Source: Deroplatys truncata (taxonomy: Eukaryota; Arthropoda; Insecta; Mantodea; Mantidae). From it: a stretch of DNA of 64,000 nucleotides. The first letter of the stretch is position 1. Each line of letters starts with the position of its first letter. Location of the stretch: assembly GCA_030765065.1 (NCBI GenBank), contig CM060978.1, positions 108,929,192 to 108,993,191 on the forward strand, written 5' to 3'. The translations under genes were made by a program, and so were the position numbers. Shown piece by piece: positions 24,868-36,667 of this stretch. The notes below the pieces were generated by a model. It was not told the origin of the DNA, ran no database searches, and was given only the letters and a program-made list of their open reading frames with translations.

Positions 24868-26670
24868 GATATACTTTCTCTACCCTCTATTGTCTATTAG
24901 TGGGTATACAAACTATTCTTGCTACAGCTCATTTTTCTACCTACTACATTTTTATCCCAATAAACCTTTGCAGAAATTGCTACATTACATATTTCGCTAG
25001 GATACAAAAAGAACAGCGATAGTCAAATGTTTAAGAACTGGACGCTATATGTTGGCCTTAAATATCTATACCGTTTCCATGCAATCGCGAGGAACAACTG
25101 AATGTTAAACGGACTTTAAAGAATGAACAAGAATTGAACAATTCGAACCATTAATAACGGATATCTCAGAAATGTCTTATGCCAAAAGAAAAAGTACTTA
25201 TTTGAGTTAAATTGTGTGTTTTAAAGAGATCTACATTTTTTGTGTAGTGCGTTTTCGTCTATCGCTCAACGTTTACCAGCTATACAAGATTATGCAAAAT
25301 TCCTTCCGAATGAAGAGGTTATTCTCATAAAGTTTAAGGTTGAGGTCGTTGCAGCCCCACGTATGGTAGCCAAACTTGAAGCTGTTTTAGGCTGCACACG
25401 TGATGGATGCCAATTTTACGGGATTGTTTCTAGGAGTGTTCGCCCCACGTACGATACAAACTTTCCGGTGGCCCTCACCCCACGTTTACTTTTCCGGTGG
25501 CCTTCGCCTCACGTTTAAGAACCAACTTATTATTTTAATGTTTATTTATTTAATTATTTATGTATACCTCGGCTGCGTCATAGTAATTTGTAAAGCAATT
25601 ATCTCTTAGCAGGGCTGGTACGGCTAAAGAACAAGGCTTACACAAATTATAATTTATATTTTACTTTTTTTATTAATCCTTCACACGATTAAATAACGCT
25701 TCAATGATATATCCTACTGTAGAACTATGAGATTATTGTTATTTGCACTTTTAAACACGTAAACTTTATATTATTCTCTCAGCAATGAATTTTCATGCCT
25801 CACACTGAACCTCTATCGTACCGATCAGGTACGCTTCCTTCTAACGTCTCCTGCCTGAATCTGTACATTTCCTCTATTTCAAGTCTCTGATTGGCTAAGC
25901 CTACTCCAATAGAATACCTTTTTCTAGTCGTTGATTGGCTATTTATAAACTGCTTTAAATATTATATTATTATTGTTCCAAGAATTATTAGTAGGCTTTT
26001 TAAACTTTCTAATTTATTCTTGGTTACCTCAAGGTTACCTCACTGTTAGCAACTTTCGACTTTTACTTTATAATTCTGTTTGCTACGGAAGGCAGCTTGG
26101 TTCTATTCTCACAGCTCCTACGTTGTTAAAACTACGTAATACGTTCATATAACATTATTATACATGTGCATAATAATATCAACATAATACAATGACTGTT
26201 ACATACACTTTATATATTATATTATACGCATATTGCTTTAAGGCGGGCTGTTATTATATAATTAGACTGATATCATTTAAGTGTTAAACATACTGCCTCA
26301 CGGTATACATTGTATATGTTATGTAAATATCTTTAATATATGGAATATTAGTCAAAATTGTTGTAGCCATTTTTTGGAAAATCAACATTATCGAAAAATG
26401 TTCCATATAGAGGATAGTTGGGGTAGGGGGATTTTCTTGAAAATCCTTGTGTTACATCTTTGGAAGGCACTGAATCTAAATACCAACTTTGGCATTTATC
26501 CGACTTTTCATTTTTGAATTTGCTGCTCACAGACACACATACGGACCTTTTTCTAAAAATGCTGCTTTTGTTTCAGGGAGCCTCAAAACATGTATTTCCT
26601 GTGAAATCAATGCTTTTGGTTTGAATAAAATACTTCCCCTACTTACTATATGTAGAAGAACAAGTAAAAA
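24868..26670 (+). repeat. Repeat A, copy 6 (interrupted by a solo LTR)
   Basis: Left part 24868-25340 runs from 'aaatctgatgatatactttctctac' landmarks to 'atgaagaggttattctcat'. Right part 26301-26670 resumes at 'ttgtatatgttatgtaaatatc', passes 'aatgttccatatagagg' and 'cactgaatctaaatacc', and ends near 'gaagaacaagtaaaaag'. Removing 25341-26299 restores the order seen in intact copies. Confidence 0.85.
25341..26299 (-). mobile_element. Solo LTR 1, same family as the LTR element at 33.35-37.56 kb
   Basis: Reverse complement of the LTRs at 33351-34227 and 36682-37560. Shared blocks are 'gccaaacttgaag', 'cgatacaaactttccggtgg', 'cctcggctgcgtcatag', 'ctcttagcagggctgg', 'gtttataaactgc' (diverged), 'caaggttacctca' and the end 'ttaagtgttaaacatactgcctc'-like text. 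It is about 80 bases longer than the paired LTRs because of extra sequence near 25400-25445. Flanks AAGGT (left) and ACGGT (right) differ by one base, consistent with a 5-bp target duplication. No internal element region is attached, so it arose by LTR-LTR recombination. Confidence 0.88.
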
Positions 26671-26929
26671 GTCAACATGAATTATATAAACATTATAAAA
26701 TCTTAGATTTATAAAGCCGTTTAAAATCTGCTATGATGGCGCTATGGTCGATGCTATGATGGCTGCAGATTTGATTCCTGGCACATGCAAATTCCTTTTT
26801 TTTCGAGGTGATATCAACTGATCATATGTTTTAACTTAAAACGTCCTGAAATAACAATAATGATAATAATAGTTTAGGTATTATATAAATGTTACTATTA
26901 ATAAATAACAATTATAGACAATATTATAA
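26671..26929. other. No recognisable gene
   Basis: A possible tRNA-like trace ('cgatgctatgatggctgcag', then GATTTGATTCCTGGC at about 26768) is too weak to call an element. Confidence 0.35.
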
Positions 26930-27260
26930 TCTGCGACACTGCGGCCCATGAAGGTTCATGGCTTACAAATGCTGGTCTTGACATTTGCGATTTCACGTAA
27001 GAGGGCGATTATGAAACCGGTACGGGGAGATGGTTTGGTCCGCACCATGCATCCCTCAGCTGGAATGTTGGTTTTCATAGCCAACAGGTCACTACCAAAC
27101 GTAGCTCCTCATATGCCTCACAATATCCACCGTACATGTATCTCACGTATTTATGGGCAGAAAAATCAGCACCTCAATGAGTGGATTCGAACCCAGCTCA
27201 TGCCGTGGACGGGCACTAGACACTGCACTGCAGTTCACTGCGGTAAGGCACAGGATTATA
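26930..27260 (-). mobile_element. Possible tRNA-derived SINE, singleton (family G)
   Basis: On the minus strand a B-box-like GGGTTCGAATCC near 27185-27196 lies about 40 bases after a possible A-box region, and is followed by GC-richer non-repetitive sequence. The layout fits a SINE head and body, but no second copy occurs in the window. Confidence 0.35.
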
Positions 27261-27346
27261 GTGATACTGCACAGCGGAACGCAATTATAAATGGTAATAA
27301 AATATAAGTTCTTATGTAATAGTCACACTTCTGTGCCAAAATTAAT

Positions 27347-27605
27347 TGTTTTTATTTATGGACGCTCTTTATCTACTATGGTTCTTAATGTCCATTTCTG
27401 TATTGGGCGTGAATGAGCGGAAATTTTACTCAGAGGCCTATTTATCAGGCCTGGTGTTCTTTTACGTGCCATAGATCTACCGCACGGGTCCACTGGCTTT
27501 ACTTTCCTTCCGAAGGAAGCCATACCCGAAAAAATCCATCGCCCTCCGCCAGATTTGACTCCGCGATCTCGGGAACTAAAGGCCCTAGACCCGTTTCTGT
27601 GCCAT
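27347..27605 (-). mobile_element. tRNA-derived SINE, family A, copy 4
   Basis: Minus-strand family A body with the 3' end 'aaagagcgtccataaataa' near 27355-27373, the 'ggaaggaaagtaaagccag' block near 27500, and a decayed tRNA-like head that ends where the minisatellite begins. The target duplication on the right, if any, was lost at the array junction. Confidence 0.82.
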
Positions 27606-27610
27606 TTAGG

Positions 27611-29798
27611 TAGTATCACGATAATGTAGTTTTATTTATATACAGTCTGAGACCGCAGCGATCTGTTAACGACAGAAGTTAAATAGTATCACGATAATGT
27701 AGTTTTATTTATATACAGTCTGAGACAGCAGTGATCTGTTAACGACAGAAGTTAGATATTATGACGATAATGTAGTATTGTTTATATGTGGTCTGAGACA
27801 GCAGTGATCTGTTAACGACAGAAGTTAGATAGTATCATGATAATGTAGTTTTGTTTATATACAGTCTGAGACAGCAGTGATCTGTTAACGACAGAAGTTT
27901 GGTAGTATCACGATAATGTAGTTTTGTTTATATGTAGTCTAAGACAGCAGTGATCTGTTAACGACAGAAGTTAGATAGTATCACGATAATGTAGTTTTGT
28001 TTATATGTGGTCTGAGACAGCAGTGATATGTTAACGACAGAAGTTAGTTCCTATCACGATAAAATTAGTTTTGTTTATATGTAGTCTGAGACAGCAGTGA
28101 TCTGTTAACGACAGAAGTTTGGTAGTATCACGATAATGTAGTTTTGTTTATATGTAGTCTGAGACAGCGGTGATCTGTTAACGACAAAAGTTAGATAGTA
28201 TTACGATAATGTAGTTTTGTTTATATGTAGTCTGAGACAGCAGTGATCTGTTAACGTCAGAAGTTAGTTCGTATCACGATAATGTAGTTTTGTTACATGT
28301 GGTCTGAGACAGCAGTGATCTGTTAACGACAGAAGTTAGTTCGTATCACGATAATGTAGTTTTGTTTATATGTAGTCTGAGACAGCAGTGATCTGTTAAC
28401 GACAGCAGTTAGATAGTATCACGATAATGTAGTTTTGTTTATATGTAGTTTGAGACAGCAGTGATCTGTTAACGACAGAAGTTAGTTCGTATCACGATAA
28501 TGTAGTTTTGTTTATATGTGGTCTGAGACAGCAGTGATCTGTTAACGACAGAAGTTAGTTCGTATCACGATAATGTAGTTTTGTTACATGTGGTCTGAGA
28601 CAGCAGTGATCTGTTAACGACAGAAGTTAGTTCGTATCACGATAATGTAGTTTTGTTTATATGTAGTCTGAGACAGCAGTGATCTGTTAACGACAGAAGT
28701 TAGGTAGTATCACGAAATTTTGTAGTTTTGTTTATATGTAGTTTGAGACAGTAGTGATCTGTTAACGACAGAAGTTAGATAGTATCACGATAATGTAGTT
28801 TTGTTTATATGTAGTCTGAGACAGCAGTGATCTGTTAACGACAGAAGTTAGATAGTATCACGATAATGTAGTTTTGCTTATATGTAGTCTGAGGCAGCAG
28901 TGATCTGTTAACGACAGAAGTTAGGTAGTATCACGATAATGTAGTTTTGTTTATATGTAGTCTGAGACAGCAGTGATCTGTTAACGACAGAAGTTAGATA
29001 GTATCACGATAATGTAGTTTTGTTTATATGTAGTTTGAGACAGCAGTGATCTGTTAACGACAGAAGTTAGTTCGTATCACGATAATGTAGTTTTGTTTAT
29101 ATGTAGTCTGAGACAGCAGTGATCTGTTAACGACAGAAGTTAGATAGTATCACGATAATGTAGTTTTGTTTATATGTGGTCTGAGACCGCAGTGATCTGT
29201 TAACGACAGAAGTTAGATAGTATCACGATAATGTAGTTTTGTTTATGTGCAGTGTGCAGTTTGAGCAGTATCACGATAATGTAGTTTTGTTTATATGTAG
29301 TTTGAGATAGCAGTGATCTGTTAACGACAAAAGTTAGATAGTATCACGATAATGTAGTTTTGTTTATGTGCAGTGTGCAATTTGAGCTGTATCACGATAA
29401 TGTAGTTTTGTTTATATGTAGTCTGAGACCGCAGTGATCTGTTAACAACAGAAGTTAGGTAGTATCAGGATAATGTAGTTTTGTTTATATGTAGTCTGAG
29501 ACAGCAGTGATCTGTTAACGACAGAAGTTAGGTAGTATCACGATAATGTAGTTTTGTTTATGTGTGGTCTGAGACAGCAGTGATCTGTTAACGACAGAAG
29601 TTAGATAGTATCACGATAATGTAGTTTTGTTTATGTGTAGTCTGAGATAGCAGTGATCTGTTAACGACAGAAGTTAGGTAGTATCACGATAATGTAGTTT
29701 TGTTTATGTGCAGTGTGCAGTTTGTGCAGTATCACGATAATGTAGTTTTGTTTATATGCAGTCTGAGACAGCAGCGATCTGTTAACAACAGAAGTCAG
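27611..29798. repeat. 73-bp minisatellite, about 31 tandem units
   Basis: Head-to-tail array. A typical unit contains 'tatcacgataatgtagtttt', 'gtttatatgtagtctgagac', 'agcagtgatctgttaacgac' and 'agaagtta', 73 bases in all. About 28 full-length units and three shorter units of about 50 bases (near 29219-29268, 29338-29388 and 29687-29730) were counted. In the short units the second half is replaced by 'gtgcagtgtgcagtttg'. Units fall into junction types by the bases before 'gtatcac' (agata, agttc, aggta, tggta), which recur in a mixed order. There is no coding capacity and no spacer diversity of the CRISPR kind. Confidence 0.97.
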
Positions 29799-29824
29799 TA
29801 AGCTAAGCCAGCCACAAACTCATA

Positions 29825-30015
29825 AAATCGGTTATGTTGCATTCATACGACTTTTTCCTCCCCGTTTTATTTACCATTCTTGTAAAAATCTTATTCTTTT
29901 ATCTACTTCATGTTAATACAGATGAATGTTTGCAGAAGTGGTTTCGTTTTAGGCACAAGGGAAATACAGGTGACTTAAGAGATAGCAAAATGTTTATAAA
30001 GCGTGTCGCTGTGTG
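29825..30015 (+). repeat. Repeat A, copy 7 (5' fragment)
   Basis: Only the first 190 bases of repeat A: 'aaaatcggttatgttgcattc', 'atctacttcatgttaata', 'gaatgtttgcagaag' and 'aagagatagcaaaatgttta'. It begins within 30 bases of the end of the minisatellite. Confidence 0.7.
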
Positions 30016-31262
30016 ATGGGGGTGTTCACGGAGGTTTGAATGTCTATTTCCAATGAAATCTTAACGTAGAAATGTGTGCTGAAATCAATATTTCCTTAGG
30101 AATACCACGAAAGGAAATAATGCAATTATGTAAGGAAGAGGACAGAAGTGGTTAGTAAATTCGCAGTATTACTGTGAGTTAAAAAGCGACGAAGAGAAGA
30201 TCAGAGAATTCAGAACTTAATGAAAACTCGTTACATTTAGCCAGTGATACTCACTTTAGTTTTAAGCCTTATATAATCCTCTATGTTTCACCATTTCCTT
30301 ATCGGAGCAAAGATTTACTATCATTTTGCCTACAATGTTGTGAAAGCGTTTGATGCAGCCATTTAAAACGGCGATAATTTTTAACAAGCCAAGACAACTG
30401 CTAGTGCTTCTAATTAACTCTCAAGTCCAAATCCTATTTCGTTTGTTTTGGTGTTAGGAGTTTTTCAGCATTTCTTCTAAATACCGCAACCTCCAGCTCA
30501 CCAAAAAGAATATGAACTTTTCTCCGCAGAATATTGCTATAAAACGGGTACTTACCGCACAAATGTTTATATGCCAGAGAAGGGGGAGGGGGAAAGCTTC
30601 CCAAATAAGCGCAAAAAGGTGACGGTATAACTGCCAGAAACAGTCTTGAGAGGTTTATTTTTTGCGTATTACGTTTTTAAGTTATAAACTTTTATTGCCA
30701 TCTTATCATTATTCGGGGAAGCAAAGAAAATTATATACTTTAGGGTATGCCATTATGCACGTTAATGTCCAAAATGTGAGAACTAGCATACAATTTTTGG
30801 TTACGGTTTTATGTATACTAGAGTCGACAGTAAAATAATAGCTGTTAGTTTTCATGTGGTATTTACTGTCATTGTTTTATTTTTATACAAATTAATTATT
30901 TTGGGAAATAACAATTTTATTACGATCATATGTAGATACATGCTTCACAGATTAGAGCTAGTCTAAATTGCGAAACAACATCTAAATTAACTGCAACGAG
31001 ATAAACAAAGTAATTATGATGATTTCCCCATGGCAGTAATATAATCAGGTAACAAGAGACTGTTCTCCGTTTGTTCATTATGATAATGAAATAAACACCT
31101 CGAATAATTTGTTATAATAGAGGCATACATATTTATTAATATGATACGAGACTAAAATGCAGCAATGTACACTGCGATTATGAAGGTAACTAAGATCTAC
31201 AAACTAATGCGGCTTGCGTAATAACCGTAATTGCGTTTACAAGAGAGATGAGAACGTGCTTG
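30016..31262. other. No recognisable gene
   Basis: AT-rich sequence with no supported feature. A G-rich run 'agaagggggagggggaaag' at 30578 is the only notable compositional spot. Confidence 0.5.
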
Positions 31263-31515
31263 AATAACATATGGGTGCCGGGGTAGCTCAGTGGTTTCGC
31301 TCGTGGCGGTCATACTAAGGGTTCGTGGTTCGCTTCCCAGTTATGGAGTGGGTCTCTCCGGACCAGCACCTCTGAATTCCACAGGGCCCAACTTAGTTCG
31401 TACTATGGTTTCTTCGTTTTAACTCCACCGTCATTGCTATCCCTACTATTACTGTCTGTTTGCAGTCATCGTTTGGTGAGAAGAGGTTCCTCGAAGGTCA
31501 CAATAACCATATGGG
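31263..31515 (+). mobile_element. tRNA-derived SINE, family E, with 13-bp target-site duplication
   Basis: The head GGGGTAGCTCAGTGGTTTCG is an A box, and GGTTCGTGGTTCGCTTCCC near 31320 includes a diverged B box. A body of about 160 bases follows. AATAACATATGGG at 31263-31275 and AATAACCATATGGG at 31502-31515 bracket the element as a target-site duplication differing by one inserted base. The high similarity of the flanks suggests a fairly recent insertion. Confidence 0.85.
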
Positions 31516-32237
31516 GAGAGTTGGAAGCAACATTAGGAAATAATTATATATGTTCTACGCGTGGGCGATTAAAGGCAGTGAAACTTTAGAAAGTCTAACT
31601 ACATATATCGTTAGGTATGACGATTTTCAATTCATTAGAGAGCAATATAGGTCTCATAGTTACCTCAGACAATAAATGATTGGTAGGTGGCCTTGTTCAG
31701 GCCTAAGTTTGCTGTCAAGGTATTATTCTTCTTGATCATTTAATGAACATACTCTATTTGGTAGGCTTTTTATTTTTATGAACCAAATGATTTCCGCTTT
31801 TATTCTTTTCAAAGTGTTGGAAAAGAAAGGCTAAAACGCTTCCACAATTAAGTGCTTCGTTTGCACACTTCTGCGTCCCAATAATTGAAACTGTCAAAAC
31901 ATATTACATGGAGAGGGGGAGGGAGAGAGAGAGAGAGAAAGAGAGACATCATTACCCTTCACAATAGTCTCTATTTACCCGAAAAAACGCTACCATGTTA
32001 ACTTGGCTTATTCAAATGTTACTAGAAGAAAAATTCTGATTTGACCACTCGCACCACTTTGACACTTTCTCTGTCCATTACAAACTCTCATATGTCCGCT
32101 ATGTATTATAGTATTTGTGTAAAACCTTATGCTTCTATCTACGCTTCTATCACGATATATTTTTACCCTTAAATGATTTCAAGTTAACCAACACAACACT
32201 CAAATGTTTAGCCATAGTAACCAGCTTTTGCGATGGA
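31516..32237. other. No recognisable gene; (GA)n tract
   Basis: A purine tract of GGGGGA and (GA)n lies at about 31913-31945. Nothing else was recognised. Confidence 0.5.
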
Positions 32238-32830
32238 AAGAAAACAATCTGATGTGTTACACTCACATGACTTTCTCTACTCATGTACAAAATATTTTTA
32301 TCAAACGCTTATTCTCCAGCTACTTCGTGTTAATCAAGATAAACATTTGCTGACTTTATCTTATTGCTAATTTTCTTGTAGGTGTAAGGGAAATATGGTA
32401 GCTTTAAGCGATAGTCAAATCTTTTAAGAGCTGGTTGCTATGTGGAGCATTACATTCTCTTTGCATGTCCAGGACAAAAAAAAATAAAGCATTTTTGGAA
32501 ACATGTCCGTGTGTATGTCTTGTGTGTCTGTGAATAGCATAACTCAAAAACGAAACGTCGGATAAACACCAAACTTGGTATTTAGGTTCAATATGTTCCA
32601 GGGATGCGACAAGAAAGTTTTCAAGAAAATCCCACCACCCCAAACCACCCCTTACATGGAACATTTTTCGAAAATTGTTATTTTCTCAAAAACGGCTCTA
32701 ACGAATTTGATTAAAGTATCATATGTTTAAGACATTTTTATGGCAAATAAAATGTATATCTTGAATTTTCTGGGGATGTCCCCAAAAGTCTGTTTCTCGC
32801 CACATTTTAATAGTTTACCTTTAGGGTGCT
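32238..32830. repeat. Repeat A, copy 8 (two halves in opposite orientation)
   Basis: 32238-32470 is the plus-oriented 5' third ('aaacaatctgatgtgttac' to 'tttgcatgtccaggac'). 32471-32830 is minus-oriented 3' and middle sequence ('aagcatttttggaaacatg', 'aacagt/aatagcataactc', 'ggtatttaggttcaat', 'ttacatggaacatttttcg'). The junction is an A-rich run at 32471-32480. This arrangement differs from the colinear copies. Confidence 0.8.
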
Positions 32831-33350
32831 TTTTATAACCATGAACACTCATTTTTGCCAACGCCAAATTTACGCCAGGCGCAAGCTTGTCGCCATATTC
32901 CTCGCTTCCGTTTGTTTTCCTCCTGCCACAGTAACTATTTATTTCTGGTGAATGGACATATTTTGTTTTCCAAACAGCTGGAAAAAATCAGCGCATTGTA
33001 ATGTTGTAATTAATCGTCTTGATTAGTGGATTTTACAAGCAATAAGATTAAGAAAAAATAGATCTATCTTCTCTCCTTAAGTTAAGTGCTTCGTTCTCAA
33101 ATCAATGAGAGCATTCACTGTGGTCACGTGCGTGGAGTTGTTTCTAGGTATTGCTTATACAAGTGTGATTCTTAAGATGGAAGGGCATAGAAAATCAGCA
33201 TTCTCCCATAATAATAGCCAGGGTACAAAAATAGATCAAAATCTAAATAAACCTAAAAAATGTACAATTATGTAATAGATTGTAGATTGTACATTGTATT
33301 GGTGATGTAGGCGAATTTACGAAATTAGCCTCTGGCTGCTCCAGTAATGT
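32831..33350. other. No recognisable gene
   Basis: Unrecognised sequence between repeat A copy 8 and the LTR element. The last bases, ATGTT, are the left target duplication of that element. Confidence 0.45.
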
Positions 33351-34227
33351 TGAGGCAGTATTTTTAACACTTAAATAATATTAGTCTAATTATATAATAA
33401 AAATATAATAACAGCCGGCCTTAAAAACAATATGTGCATGTAATAACATGTAACAGTCATTGTATTATGTTTACATTATTATGTACATGTTTAATAATGT
33501 TATGTGAAGTATTATGTAATTTAATAATGTAGGAACTGTGAGAATAGAAGCCGAAAGTTGCTAACAATGAGGTAGCAATGAGGTAACCTTGAGGCAATAT
33601 GAATTAGAAAGTTTAATAAAGGCTACTAGTAATTCTTGGAACAATAATGTAATATTTATAACAGTTTATAAATAGCCAATCGAAAACTAGAAAAGCTGAA
33701 AGTCAAATAAAAGTATGTTATTGGAGTAGCATTAGCCAATTAGAGACTTGAAATAGGGAAATTTACAAATTTAAGCGTTAAATACCAGAAACTATTAGAC
33801 AGCGTTCCTGAGCACTTCGATACGGTACAGGTTAAGTGTGAGACATAAAACTTCATTACGGTGAGAATAAAATAAGGTCTACGCATTAAAAAGTGCAATT
33901 AATAAATAATATCTCAGTTCTACAGTATGATATATCAGTAAAGTGTTATTTAATTGTGTGAAAGATTAATAAAAAGGAGTGAAGTAAAAAAAATAATAAC
34001 TTATGTAACGTTCATTCTTTAGCTATATCACCCCCTGCTAAGAGATACGTTTTTCTGCAATTACTTCTGATGCAGCCGAGGCATACATATATAATATTTA
34101 AATAAACATTACAAATACAAAGTTGATTTTTAAACGTGGGGGCGAAGGCCACCGGAATCTTTGTATCGTGCGTGGTCTAAAAAACTTCCAAGTTTGACTC
34201 TCCAACTGCAGCAATACATCTACTTCA
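33351..34227 (+). repeat. 5' LTR
   Basis: Begins TGAGGCAGTATTTTTAACAC and ends CTACTTCA. It aligns along its length with 36682-37560 and, reversed, with the solo LTRs. Single-base changes and small indels are scattered throughout (for example 'aatattag' against 'atataacc' near the start), so the insertion is not recent. Confidence 0.9.
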
Positions 34228-34230
34228 AAT

Positions 34231-34249
34231 TGGAGCCTAAACGTGGGGC
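34231..34249 (+). other. Primer-binding site, tRNA-Lys(CTT)-like
   Basis: TGGAGCCTAAACGTGGGGC begins three bases after the 5' LTR. It matches the 18 bases complementary to the 3' end of insect tRNA-Lys(CTT), TGGCGCCCAACGTGGGGC, apart from two substitutions and one extra A. The tRNA sequence is recalled, not looked up. Confidence 0.7.
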
Positions 34250-34879
34250 AAGAATAGGTGAAAAGAAGAAATTAACGAACATCATAAAGCTACCAGAATC
34301 GACGAAACTACAAGACTTCAATACAAGAACATCGTAGAACTTCAATAAAAACATCATTCAAGGACAGTAAAAATTCTTTCAGGAGTACGGTGTACGCAGT
34401 CAACAATTCAACTAGAATCCACGAGGGAACACCAGAGTATAAAGGTTTACTAACACAGCCAGAGAAAAGGTCAGAAATTTACAATACTATACATTTATAT
34501 AATTGTCAAGATAGCTAAGAAAACATATATTATTATCAAAATAAGTTCATGTTGTTGAGAAGTGGTAAATTAAAATTCAGCAACTCCAAACTAAGTATAA
34601 CAAGAGAAAGTATATAAAATAAAATGGAAACATAAAACAATGGAAATATAAAAGTAGGAGAGGAAAGGCTAGAGGAAACCAACAGGTTAGATGTAGAAGA
34701 ACTGTTATCTCTAAATTCACAATTAGGCATAGAAAGAGATAGCAATAGTATGCAAGGTCAATCACCTTTACATATGTTAGTACAGGGAACAATAAATGAA
34801 AGATCCCTCATACATCTAGCCAATAAGAGCAGGAAAACTTATCACAACAAAATTTAATGTGTATTCTAAAAGCAATAAC

Positions 34880-36080
34880 TGAAGCTAATACAGAGTAGAG
34901 AAAAGACTTAAATAATAAGTTAACCGCAATGAGAGTAGAGTTAAAAAATTTAATAATAAGCTAACTGAAACTAGTACAGAGCTGAGAAAAAATTTAGATA
35001 ATAAGTTAACTGAAACTAATACAGAGCTATCTAGTATCAAAAATGATCTAGCTAAGCAAATAGAAAATTTTATGAAAAAGTAAAGCTGAAATTAGGATGT
35101 TAGAAACCAAAATTGAACAACGTTCTAAAGCACTTCAAAATTATATAGATTTAAAAGTCGATACGAGTGTAAGCAGCTAGAACAGAAATTGTCAAGTCAT
35201 ATTGATAAAAATCTAACTGAAATGGATTTGAAACTTACTAATACTAAACAGGGTATTTGTAACAAGTTATATAACCAGGGTGAAGAATTAAGAACAATGA
35301 TGGAAAATACAAATGTAGATCTTGTGCAAACATAAATAGATTTAACAGGGAAAATAAATAAAATGCATGAAATGACTAGAACAGATCCAGATGCAATTAG
35401 AGAAGCACACACAGGGCAAGAACAAGTAATGTCAATGATTGACAACATTAATGATAAAGAACAGGAACGTAGCATGAAATAGATAAACTTAGAAATAGTT
35501 TTGAAAATTTAAGTACAAGTGTACCAAAGATAAATGCAAATGTAACTAGTTCTGTAAATGCTAATCAAATGCATGATAATAATACAAGTGCTGAAAGAAG
35601 TGTATCACCTATGTTAACTAATAATACAAGAGACGCTACTGCTTTTTCCATAGCATCAGCCTCTCAAACACAAAACATTAATGATGACACACATGTGCAT
35701 GTAACAAATCAGATGTCAAACTATCATTCTGTGCTTAATGAATTACCATTACCTTATTTTAATGCTTCCTCAAGTCCAGTACAATTTTTACATGATCTAG
35801 CAGAATATTTTAAATTGAAAAATGTGCCTGAAGCATTAAAAATGATACTTGTTAGAAAATGGACAATAAAACCTTAGAATGGTTACATATGCTAGCAGAT
35901 AGTGAAATGAATTTTTAAACATTTAGAGTTTTATTTATGAATAAATTTTGGAATACTACTGTGCAACATAAGATTAGGGCAAGCCTAAGCTATTCACAAT
36001 ATAGCAGAGATGACAACTTATCATTGACAGATTATCTTATAAAGTATGTAGGTTATGTGTGGCACAAGAAGAAACAGAAC
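34880..36080 (+). pseudogene. Decayed gag of the LTR element
   Basis: From about 34900 to 35560 the frames are rich in Glu, Lys, Asn and Leu with repeated phrases such as NKLTETNTELSSIKNDL, a coiled-coil-like pattern, but broken by stops. From 35569 a 102-codon open stretch leads into LPLPYFNASSSPVQFLHDL and EYFKLKNVPEALKM, the capsid-like pattern of LTR-retrotransposon Gag. After a stop at 35877 the same homology continues through FMNKFWNTTVQHKIRASL to about 36060. Stops and at least one frameshift show it is inactive. No zinc knuckle was seen. Confidence 0.78.
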
Positions 36081-36423
36081 AACAGAAAAAGAAAATAAAG
36101 TAGCGGGAACATAAAAGGGGAAAGCAATGTAATTTAGAAATGTATAATAATATATTTACTAAATGTTAAAAAAGAGAGTTTAAATAAAATGATGCAATGG
36201 AAGAAAATCCACTGTTAGTAAGAAAAACATAAATCTGAATAGCAACTATATTTATAATGTATGAGATATAAGTTGTTAGAAAATTGTTAGAAATATAAAT
36301 ATGTTTAAGAAATAAGTTGTAAAAGAAAGGTTAACAAGTAATAATATGCTTAATTAAGTGTTAAATGTCTAGCAAATAAGATATTTAATAGTTGCTGTGT
36401 TAGTGAATAAACAAACTTTACTC

Positions 36424-36470
36424 AGGTCATTGAACACCAGATCATTGACCTTACACCAGGTCATTGACCT
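36424..36470. promoter_or_regulatory. Three ecdysone-response-element-like palindromes
   Basis: AGGTCATTGACCT at 36458-36470 is a perfect inverted repeat of AGGTCA with a one-base spacer, the preferred EcR/USP nuclear-receptor site. AGATCATTGACCT (36439-36451) and AGGTCATTGAACA (36424-36436) are one- and two-base variants. The three lie within 47 bases, just upstream of the polypurine tract of the LTR element. The motif match is seen; hormone response is inferred. Confidence 0.5.
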
Positions 36471-36667
36471 TAAAAGTGTCAAACATGTGGCAGAAAAGAT
36501 AAATGACTCTGCTACGCCAGTGTAGTGAAAACCGTGTTACATAAATAGTGACAGTGAAAAATAGCAAGTGTTATAATAAAAAGATTGTTTCTTTCTATCA
36601 GGAGACTTTCAGAAAATATTCAAAAATTTAAAGAACAAAACAAAAAGTACAATTTTTAAAATATTTC

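Noticed and set aside
27611-29798. Regular tandem array considered as a CRISPR
   Set aside because: Units are directly abutting 73-bp repeats with no unique spacers, in a eukaryotic context; it is a minisatellite.
31276-31350. tRNA-like sequence with A and B boxes taken as a tRNA gene
   Set aside because: The cloverleaf is not complete and a SINE body with a target-site duplication follows. The same applies to the heads at 4.5, 11.3, 42.6, 49.4, 50.8, 55.4 and 59.1 kb.
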